This document shows positions 50,172-64,000 of a stretch of DNA of 64,000 bases, in pieces; position 1 is the first letter of the stretch, and every line of letters starts with the position of its first letter. The notes beneath the pieces were generated by a model that had not been told where the DNA came from, made no database searches, and was given only the letters and a program-made list of their open reading frames with translations. The stretch lies in assembly GCA_016946835.1 (NCBI GenBank), contig JACVTC010000016.1, positions 642,501-706,500 of the forward strand, written 5' to 3'. The translations under genes and the position numbers were made by a program. Source of the stretch: Neocallimastix lanati (nom. inval.). Its lineage: Eukaryota > Neocallimastigomycota > Neocallimastigomycetes > Neocallimastigales > Neocallimastigaceae.

Positions 50172-50328
50172 AAAATAAAATAAAATAAAATAAAATAAAA
50201 TAAATAGTAGAATATGAATATAAAATTCAGATTGAATAAAACAAAATAAAATAAAATAAAATAAAATAAAATAAAATAAAATAAAATAAAATAAAATAAA
50301 ATAAAATAAAATAAAATAAAATAAAATA
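50172..50328. repeat. Pentamer array (AAAAT)n
   Basis: Two runs of TAAAA/AAAAT units (50172-50203 and 50243-50328) are separated by a short unique spacer. Frames across it give only poly-Ile/Phe/Leu strings. Confidence 0.9.
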
Positions 50329-50550
50329 AATAATATTGAAGTAACAAAATAATGCAATAAAATAATATTATGTAACAAATTTTAACTAAAGCCACATATA
50401 TATTGCCAAATTTGGAGTAATGCAACCTCCCTGAAATTAAACATTGTTAATCATGTGATTTAATATTTATTATTTATGTCATCTTCATATTCAACAAGGC
50501 AAAATATTATTTTAATATATTATTAATAATAATAATTTCAATTTTAATAG

Positions 50551-50826
<276 letters not shown>

Positions 50827-50849
50827 ATTTATTATCATAACATTTAGAT

Positions 50850-51620
50850 TGATTCATAGTTCCATTGTATTATAGATTTTATGATTCGTTTTTTCGTTGT
50901 AATGACATTCCGTCAATTAAGTGGCTTTGGAATTTTTGTTTTCTGTGGCTTTTATTTATATTATTTCTATTAAATACAAAATTGTAGTTCATGGGATCAT
51001 TATAATCAATATGATTTTTAGGATTATGGTCATTATGATTATAGTTATTTTGTGGCTTGGTTATTCGTTATTCTTCATACATCTGATATATATATTCAAA
51101 GATTTTATAAAATCATAATAATTTTCAACTGCTTTAACTGATTCCCAGCAGAAAAGCAATTTGCAATTCTTTTGATAATGCTTTTAATATATACTGCATC
51201 TTGTTGTTTTCACTCATATCATAATTGATATTTTTAAGTTTGTTAAAAATATTTAACATATCCAATCAACATTTTATAACTTCTATATAATTGCATGGCT
51301 TCATAGTTTTCAATTGCTTTACCAACTTTCAATAATAAATTCATCTGCTTTTTGGTTTTTCTCTTCCAATTTGTTGATCATATCATAAGCAGATTCTAAA
51401 TCTTCGATATTTTTATATATTGATTCATTGACAGAATTGATAATGATAGCCATAATCTTTGAATTATTTTTATCAATGTTCTACAATGTTTTTTTATCAT
51501 TTTTTATTGACTTTATTAAAAACATTAGAAGTAACATAGTCAGAAAGGTCTTTAGCTTTCAAAATGTTAGAAGTAAGTTTTTCCGCATTTTGAAATTGGA
51601 ACTCTTGTAAACAAAATATT
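50850..51620 (-). pseudogene. copia gag remnant with decayed zinc knuckle
   Basis: The minus strand from about 51420 reads NESIYKNIEDLESAYDMINK, then KLKNINYDMSENNKMQYILK followed by ALSKELQIAF, a typical helical copia gag segment. At 50907-50866 it reads CHYNEKTNHKIYNT: Cys and His stand at positions 1 and 9 of a C-x2-C-x4-H-x4-C knuckle, while the other two cysteines are Asn and Thr. Frameshifts and stops interrupt it. It lies on the opposite strand to the nearby RNase H and integrase relics. Confidence 0.65.
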
Positions 51621-53042
51621 TAGCGCTGTCAGTTATTTTAAAAGAGACTTTTAATCTAATAAATGATTGTTTGTTTGTTAATAAATTTAAATTTATTATT
51701 TATAAAATACAAATAAATGATTAATAAATATTTAAAGAACAGGTAAAATTACATGTTTTTATATTTAACTGTGGCTTGCATAGATAAATATTAATTTATA
51801 TTTAATTTGTATTTATACAATTTAATATTTTATTAAACTTTAGCTAGAATATAACTTTATCTAAGTTAACAAATACTTTATTATATACTGTATATTATAT
51901 AATATATATTATATATTTAACATTATATATTATATGTTATTATATTTACAATTTTATTATTACGAATTTATTTATTTATTAATATTTTGTATTTAATTTG
52001 TATTATTTATTATATATATATTAATATTTTATATAAAGTAATTTATATATATATAGAAATACTTTTTTCTTTTTTAAATTTAGTTCTCTGATATTTAACG
52101 ATAATTGTGTTAAAACGATTAAACTTTAAATTAAATAATGTTTATTTTTTTTTTTTACTATTAAAGGAAAAAAAATATTAATATGATTAGGTTAATTCTT
52201 TTTATTTCTTTTTTTTCTTACTATTATATAATAGTATACTTTTATTATTTCTATATATATATATATATATTTTATTTCTATTTATAAATTCTTATTTCTT
52301 TTTTCTTCTTTAATTTATAAATATTTATTATTCTTATTAAATATATATATATATTATTTATTATTGATATTTAATATTTAATATTATTTCTTTTACTATA
52401 ATTTATTATTATTATTATATTGTTTAGTGAATATTTATTATTATTTTTTTTTATGTTTATTTTAAAGAATAATTATTAATTATTCATAATTATACCAAAA
52501 CTTAACAATACTATATGTTATATTTGATTATATTGTGAATATATTATATCTATTACATGTTTATAATAGAATTGAACATAATTAAAAAATTGTGTAAGAC
52601 TGTCAAAAAAAATTAAATAGGTATTGAAACAAATTTGAATGAAATGTATACAAATTAAATGAATAGTAATAGATATAAATAAATAAATAAATAATAAATA
52701 ACAATAAATAAATAATTAATTAATTATAAATGAATAAATAAATAAATTTAAATAAATAATTATAAATGATATATATTTTACATATATAAATATATAAATG
52801 AATATATCGAAATAGGTAACTAAAGTTAAATATATATAATTTTTACATAATTTAATATATCAATAAAATGTAATGAAAAACATGATATTAATTAAAAAAG
52901 TTTAATTTTTAGTGAGGAGGAAAATATAAAATAATAAAAAGTGTTTGAATAAAAACCTTTTTATTTTTTTTTTTTTCTAAAAAACTTCGACAATAAAAAT
53001 AACGAAAAATAAATATTTTATATATATATATTAATATTTATT

Positions 53043-53077
<35 letters not shown>

Positions 53078-53801
53078 AAAAAAATAAATAAATAATAATA
53101 ATAATAAGAAAATTAAATAATATTATTAAAATAAACTTTATCATATATTATATTTATATTTTATTATTTACATTCATACATATATATATCAATTTATCAA
53201 AACATCTAAATATTTGTAAGGTTTTTTTTTATTGTATATATAAATAATTTAATGATTTAATGGAAGTATTATTTATAAATTCATTTAACCTTAAATAATA
53301 AATATTGTGAAGTAATTTATTGTAATTACTATATTACATATATATGCTTTATAAATATTAAAATAAATTTTATACTAAAATAAAAGTAAATTATATATAA
53401 AGTATTATAGTCATTTCATTTTCTATTTAGTCTACAAAAAACAAATACTCATTTTTAAATAGTTCATAGAAATAATGATAATCTAACAAATAATTATATA
53501 AAATAAAACAAAAATAATAAAATATTATATATTAGAGAAAAAAATTAATAGTATAAAATATTAATTTTAAATTCTTAATTTGAAAAAAAATAATAATATA
53601 GAAAAATTATATACGTATATATTTAAATATAAAATATTATTATATATATAATTAAAATTGATATAATTATTTAAATATAAAACATTATTATATAATTAAT
53701 ATTGATATAATTAAAATGGAATTTATTATAAAATTAATTATACTAATTTATTTAATTACTATATATTAAAATTTAAAAAAAAAAAAAAAAAAAAGTATAA
53801 A

Positions 53802-54632
53802 ATGGGTGATTCTATCAGTAATTCTAACGCTATGGATATTGAATTAAACCATACATCAAATCAAGATAAAAATGTAGATGATTATATGATTGCTTTATTA
53901 GCGCAACAGCAGGAATTAGAATTAAGTGGAAATTTTGCAATGAATCCACAATATATTGCTAATTATGAAAAGAAATTCCGTGAATATCAACAAAATGATA
54001 ACAAAAATATAAGTAATAATAATGGAAGTAATGGAACCGAAAATGATGAAGAAATTGCTAAATTGTTACAAGAAAATTATCTTCATGAACAAGAAATGTT
54101 TAATTCATTCGGAGGAAATGGCCAATGTCCTCCTTCAGTACCAAAAAGTAATTCAAATAAATCCAATGTTAATCTTATAAATTATCATAATTCTGAACTT
54201 CAAAAACAATATCTTCAAAGACATATGAAGGAAAGACTTACTCATGAATATTTTAGAAATAAGTTTAACTCAAACGAAGCTCTTCCAATCAAAAAACAAA
54301 TTAGAGATTTTTATATTGATTTTGAACAGAAAACCAAGAATGTATTCCAGACTCCTGAAGAACAAAGTCAATATTTAAGAAACTTTTTATTGGTAATTAA
54401 AACTTTAGAGTATTTTTTATTTTACTAATATTTTATGAAAGTCTGTTAATTAACTTTTTATAATAAAAATTAATAGAATTTATCAAAAGAATTAATTGAA
54501 AATCCATTATGGGCGAATAGTGACAAAGAGGAACAAGGTAGTAATACGTATTATATTATATTATACTATATTATACTATATTATATATTTTTTATTTAAA
54601 AAAATATATATATTAATGTTTAAACAAACTAC

Positions 54633-54663
<31 letters not shown>

Positions 54664-55149
54664 TAATAAATTATTTTTATTTTTAATTATAAATAATCAG
54701 AAAATGCCATTATTGAAATGGAAAAGCTTATTACAAAAAAATTATTTGATATGTAAGTTATAAAATACTTATCTAAATATTTATTGAATGTTATATATAA
54801 TATATATATATATTTAATATATATATTTAAATAATAGTATTTCATATATATATTGAAAATTATTGATTATTTCTTTTTATTTTTTACTTTTAAAAAATTC
54901 TATTTCATATAATTTATAAATAACATTAGAACATATGGTCCTTCAGAAGATTTAGCAAAAGATGCATTATTATCGCATAAAATTCATATGCATTCATGGG
55001 TTGAACCAAGACACTTTGATTTACCAGATTTTGATTTTCATTTATTTGAAAAAGCTGGAAATGGTATAAATAAATTATATTATATTAAGAAGTATATAAT
55101 ATATTTTATTTTAATATAATAAATTAAAATAAAATTTATTAAATATTTA

Positions 55150-55194
<45 letters not shown>

Positions 55195-55775
55195 TCAATA
55201 GAACTTCAAAAAATGAATCTTTACAAATTTTATATTGATAAAATTATTTGTATTGTTAATTGCATTAAATTAATTGAAGGTATATATAAAATATATATAT
55301 ATAATTAAATAATATCTTTTAACAAATAATATTATTAAAATATATATATATTAACATGAATTTATAAATAATAGATGCTTATCGTAAGAATGTATCTAAT
55401 AAAGATAATGTTTCTAATGATGAACTTTTATCTTTATTAATATTTGTTATATTAAAAACAAATCCAAAAAAATTGATTCCAAATGTTTTGTAAGTATTCA
55501 TTTATGGGCAATCAATATTTAAATATTAATATTATTATTAAAAAAAAAATTATTTATTTATTTATTGTTATTTTTACTAAATAATTTATGTATAATATTC
55601 TTATATATAATATAATATTACAGGTACATTATAAGATATGCCAATCCAAGCTTCTTTTCAATTGGTATTTATGAATATTCATTAACTTGTATGTGGAGCG
55701 CTGTTACTTTCATTGAAAATATATCACAAACTTCATTAACTATTGATTCAGAAGAATATGATACGTAAGTATTCA

Positions 55776-55806
<31 letters not shown>

Positions 55807-56477
55807 TTTAATATCAATGCATGTATATAAATATATCTTTTGTTTTTTATTAAAATTATTAAAATTATTATTATTATTGTTATTTTATATTAATAATAAT
55901 AGAAAAATCATTGAAATGACCAATAAAATGGATGGCACTAATTATAATTCTAGTTTGATTGAAGCTAGTAATTCTAATTCAAGTGGTATATTTAAATCTG
56001 TTATGGGATTATTTCAATCAGCTACTAATAATGAAAATATTGATGGTGATATTCCTTACCAAGGAATATTTGGACATCTTGATAGTGGTAAATTTATTAT
56101 TTTAATAATAACTTATTGGAAAAAAAATTTTTTTTTCATTATAATTAAAATTATAATTATAATTATCATCGTTATTTTATTCTATTTTTGCTGGTATTAT
56201 GAATTTTTTAAAATATATTAAACTAATAAAACATATTAATTATTTTTAAATATATATAGTCAGATCCTCTCTTAGTAGTAATTCATTTACAATTAATGAA
56301 TACAGAAAGGAATTAAGAGAGAGAAGTATTAGTGGTATGAGTGATATAACAAAACCATTTGATGATTCCATTTTATCTGAAATAGAACAAAAGAAATTAG
56401 TTGAAGTTGATAAAGAATTAAAAGCTTCATTAAGTATTAATTCTAATAAGGGGGAAGAAAAGAAATTAAATGTATAA
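53802..56477 (+). CDS. VPS9-domain Rab5 exchange factor, paralogue A (9 exons)
   Basis: Exons 53802-54392, 54477-54537, 54701-54752, 54930-55063, 55202-55279, 55375-55489, 55624-55764, 55903-56087 and 56260-56477 code 524 aa. Residues about 165-300 form a helical bundle (IKKQIRDFYIDFEQ, IIEMEKLITKKLFDI, HSWVEPRHFDLP). The VPS9 domain follows, with NDELLSLLIFVILKTNPKKL (Asp321 at the catalytic position), YIIRYANP, IYEYSLT and AVTFIENI. This resembles the core of Rabex-5/Vps9, which loads GTP onto Rab5 on endosomes. The N-terminus (DEEIAKLLQENYLHEQEMF) and the Ser/Asp/Lys-rich C-terminus are lineage-specific; no zinc finger or CUE domain is visible. An A-tract precedes the ATG. A close paralogue lies 2.3 kb downstream, and a Rab5-type GTPase lies 20 kb upstream. 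Confidence 0.9.
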
Positions 56478-58812
<2,335 letters not shown>

Positions 58813-60487
58813 ATGGGTGACTCTGTGAATAATTCAAATGATATGGATGTGGATAGCACTGGAAATGGCCAAAATCAAAATGAAAATATTGATGACTATA
58901 TGATTGCATTTTTAGCACAACAAGAAGAATTAGAAAAAAGTGGAAATCATATTATGAATCAACAATATCTAGCAAATTATGAAAAAAATTTTCGTGAATA
59001 TCAACAAAAAAATAAAAACGAAAATACGGAAATTCAAAATGGAACAGAAAACGATGAAGAAATTGCAAAATTATTACAAGAAAATTATTTACATGAACAA
59101 GAAATGTTTAATTCTATGGGAGGTAATAATCAGTATCCAGCTGTAATTCCAAAAAGTAATTCAAATAATGCTAATAAAGTTGATGAAAATCTTATTAATT
59201 ATCATAACGAAGAACTTCAAAAACAATATCATGAGAGACTCATTAAAGAAAAACTTACTCATGAGTATTTCAGAGCAAAACTTAATTCAAATGATGCCAT
59301 TGAAATCAAAAAACAAATTAGAGATTTCTACGTAGATTTTGAACAAAAAACAAAAAATGTATTCCAAACTCCAGATGAACAAAGTCAATATTTAAGAAGT
59401 TTCTTAATGGTAATTAATATTAATATAATTATTAAATAATGGTTAATACATTTATATATATATATGTATATAAGAAATATATAAATGTTATTAATATAAT
59501 TATTTAAATATATAACTTTTTTGTTTTCTTTTTAAATTAAAATTTGATTTATTAATTTATTAATTTATTAATTTATTAATTTATTAATTTATTAATCTAT
59601 AATTTATTAATATATTATTTTTAAATTTATCAATTTATTATTACTATTATTATAAAATATTATTATATAATTTTATAATTTTTATTTTATTTTTTTTTTT
59701 TTTTATTTATTTGTTGTTTGTTATTATTAAAAATTAATAATAAAAATAAATATATATATTTATATATATATATATTGAATAATATTCTTAAATACAGCAA
59801 TTATCAAAAGAATTAATTGAAAATCCATTATGGGCAAATAGTGATAAAGAGGAACAAGGTATTTATTTAACTTTACTTATAAATAGTAATAAATAGTAAT
59901 AATATTCAAAAAAAATAAAAATAAAAATAAAAATAAAAATAAAAAAATAAAAATAAAAAAATAAAATTAAAAAATAAAATTAAAAAATAAAAATAAAAAT
60001 AAAAAAATAAAATAAAGAAATAAAAATAAGAAAATGATAATAATAATAATAAATAAAAGATAGAAAAATTTAAAATTTGATTTTTTTAAAATTAATGAAT
60101 TTCAAACAATTAGAAAATGCCATTATTGAAATGGAAAAACTTATTACAAGAAAATTATTTGATATGTATGTTATATATATATTTCATATTTATACTTATA
60201 TTCATAATTTAAAAAACAAACTTACTAATATTTTTTCATATATATTACAAATAATTTAGAACTTATGGTCCTTCTGAGGATTTAGCCAAAGATTCATTAT
60301 TATCACATAAAATTCATATGCATTCATGGTTGGAACCAAGACATTTTGATTTACCAGATTTTGATTTTCATTTATTTGAAAAAGCTGGAAATGGTATATA
60401 GAGTTATATATAAATATAAATATATTAAATGGAATTATCTAATAATAAATATATTAATATACTTAAATTAATAATTAAACATTTAAT

Positions 60488-60518
<31 letters not shown>

Positions 60519-60904
60519 CTATTTTTTTATTAAATATATTTATATTATCATATAATAGAACTTAATAAAATGAATCTTTATAAATTCTATATTGATAAAA
60601 TTATTTGCATAGTTAATTGTATTAAATTAATTGAAGGTATATATTGACATTTTTACATAATAAATGCTATTAAATTATAAGTTTTATTTATAATAATAAT
60701 AATAATAATAAATATATATATATATATATAATTATAACCAATATTAATGTATCAAAGATATATATCGTAAGAATATATCAGATAAATCACTTTCAAATGA
60801 TGAACTTTTATCTTTATTAATATTTGTTATATTAAAAACAAATCCGAAAAAATTAATTTCAAATGTTTTGTTTGTATTTAATTTAATAATAATTTAACTA
60901 TTAT

Positions 60905-60938
<34 letters not shown>

Positions 60939-62068
60939 TTATTTATTAGAAAAAAATAAATAATAATTTATAGTAATAATAATAAATATATATTTCTATA
61001 TATTTTTTTCATCTTAATATGTACCATTTTTTTAGATATATTGTTAGATATGCCAATCCAAATCTTTTATCTATTGGTATTTATGAATATTCATTAACAA
61101 GTATATGGAGTTCTATAACATTCATTGAAAAAATATCTCAAAACTCATTAACAATTAATGCTGAAGAATATGACGCGTTAGTACTCTTTCTATACATTAT
61201 TTAAATGATATAGAATTAAATAATAATAAATTAATATATTTTATAATCACAATAAATAATAATAGTATTTATATATATATTAAAATCACTAAAAAAATTA
61301 TATATGTATTTTTTAATATAATTAAAATGATATATATATATATATTGCACATTTATTTACTTATTTATTTATTTATTTATTAATCAATTAATTAATATTA
61401 GAAAAATTATTGAAATGACAAAGATGGAAGAATCTAATAATTATAATAGTTCTAGTTCAATTCAACCCAGTAACTCTACTGGTAGTAATTCTGGAGGTAT
61501 TATCAAATCAGTTATGGGTTTATTCCAATCCGTTATGGGTAATGAAAGTAGTACTTCTAATACGGATGGTGATATTCCATATCAAGGAATATTTAGACAT
61601 CTTGATAGTGGTAAATTTATACATTTTTATTTATAATTATTTTTAGTAAAAAAAAAAAAGATGATTATGTATATAATAGTAATATATATATATATTATAA
61701 TATGATAATACTAATGTTTATTTAATTATTTATTATTTTTTTTCTTTTAAAATAAATAAAATATATATATATATTCCATTATATTATTATTATTATTATT
61801 ATTATTGTAATTATAATTATATAAAGTTAATAGTGTCAACAGTATAAATAGAAAAGAATCATCTCTAAGTAGTAATTCTATTTTAGTTAATGATTATATA
61901 AAAGAATTAAGGGAAAAATACTTTAGTGGTTCAAGTGAACCAGTAGCAAAACCATTTGATGATTCAACTTTATCAGAAGAAGAAAGAAAAAAATTAATGG
62001 AAGTGGATAAAGAATTAAAAGCTTCCTTAAGTATCAGTTCAAACAAAGGAGATGAAAGGAAAAAATAA
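58813..62068 (+). CDS. VPS9-domain Rab5 exchange factor, paralogue B (9 exons)
   Basis: Exons 58813-59409, 59798-59858, 60114-60165, 60260-60393, 60559-60636, 60758-60869, 61036-61176, 61402-61610 and 61827-62068 code 541 aa. All eight introns sit at the same codon positions and phases as in paralogue A, and four exons (2-5) plus exon 7 have identical lengths. The helical bundle and VPS9 domain are strongly conserved (IIEMEKLITRKLFDI, NDELLSLLIFVILKTNPKKL, YIVRYANP, IYEYSLT). Differences concentrate in the N-terminal Asn-rich linker and the Ser-rich C-terminus. Donors of introns 6 and 7 (GTTTGT and GTTAGT) are weaker than the GTAAGT sites in paralogue A; unspliced, both would hit early stops. 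Expected role: Rab5 activation on endosomes. Confidence 0.9.
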
Positions 62069-63643
<1,575 letters not shown>

Positions 63644-63848
63644 TTATTCTTTATCGGTTGTTTCTTCTGATTTTATGGATTCGATAGAGTCTTCCGTATT
63701 TGAAATTTTAGATTGTGGTTCTCCTTCTAATTTTTCTAAGGCTTCTCTTTTTCTTTTCAATTTATTAGCAACAATGGCTGAGGATATCGGTTGAACATTA
63801 GGGTTGTTATAGACTCTTATTGCTGATATTAAGAAACCTCCACTTCCA
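63644..63848 (-). CDS. C-terminal exon of unidentified protein (partial)
   Basis: On the minus strand an acceptor (TTATTTTAG, AG at 63850-63849) is followed by an open frame of about 68 residues. It starts GSGGFLISAIRVYNNP, continues NVQPISSAIVANKLKRKREA and LEKLEGEPQS, and ends in an acidic SIKSEETTDKE tail with a TAA at 63646-63644. The composition is clearly coding compared with the flanks. The upstream intron runs off the window, so the rest of the gene is missing. The Lys/Arg cluster could be a nuclear signal, but I do not recognise the family. Confidence 0.7.
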
Positions 63849-64000
63849 CTAAAATAATAATATAAAAAATAAAATAATATAAAATAATATAAAATAATAT
63901 AAAATAATATAAAATAAAATAAAAAAAAATAAAAAAATAAAAAATAAAAAAAATTAATAATAAAAAAAATTAAAAATAAAAAATTAATTAAAAATTAAAA
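63849..64000 (-). other. Intron running off the window edge
   Basis: AAAAT and AATATAAA repeats upstream (minus strand) of the last exon at 63848. This is presumed intron sequence, since the exon frame needs an upstream exon and an AG acceptor is present. Confidence 0.5.

Overview
The window reads as nuclear DNA of an anaerobic gut fungus (Neocallimastigomycota, the Piromyces/Neocallimastix/Anaeromyces type); this assignment is an inference. The supporting signs are extreme AT richness, endless poly-A/poly-T and AAT/ATT microsatellites, intron-rich genes with GT-AG introns, islands of moderate GC only in exons, a fungal-type folate protein (FolB-FolB-HPPK-DHPS on one chain), a Zn2Cys6-like relic and a GPI-type cysteine-rich secreted protein. 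About nine genes sit in 64 kb.

Layout. 1-2837: AT-rich, with a long perfect hairpin. 2838-6586 (+): seven-exon casein kinase 1-like kinase with an insert in its catalytic core. 6587-9798: AT-rich, with an exact 185-bp tandem duplication. 9799-10536 (+): secreted cysteine-rich protein with GPI-type tail. 10936-13810: decayed Ty1/copia element (minus strand) between direct repeats that look like LTRs. 15955-18318 (+): trifunctional folate synthesis protein, two exons. About 18990-19395: probable relic of a Zn2Cys6 regulator. 21824-23269 (+): triple-KH RNA-binding protein. 25734-28954 (+): eight-exon phytochelatin synthase with intact catalytic triad. 32281-33415 (+): Rab5-family GTPase. 36413-44611 (-): eight-exon BRD8-like SANT/bromodomain protein of 2428 aa, mostly acidic/basic low complexity. 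44612-53801: graveyard of copia fragments in mixed order and orientation, plus an unidentified island of higher complexity. 53802-56477 and 58813-62068 (+): tandem paralogues of a Rabex-5/Vps9-like Rab5 exchange factor with identical nine-exon structure. 63644-63848 (-): last exon of an unidentified gene running off the window.

How the genes relate. There is no operon logic. One functional link stands out: a Rab5-type GTPase and two VPS9-domain proteins, its expected activators, lie within 30 kb. The folate protein would make dihydropteroate from dihydroneopterin. The phytochelatin synthase would make metal-binding peptides from glutathione. The KH and BRD8-like proteins would act in RNA handling and chromatin (NuA4) respectively.

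Exon coordinates were worked out by hand from splice signals, reading-frame continuity and family conservation. For every multi-exon gene the exon lengths sum to a multiple of three. I found no convincing tRNA, rRNA or CRISPR. I do not see a clearly new multi-gene system. The most unusual items are the kinase insert with its HRD-to-FRD change, the phytochelatin synthase with a presequence-like N-terminus and a 13-nt exon, the giant charged BRD8-like protein, the scrambled copia remains, and the duplicated Rab5 exchange factors.
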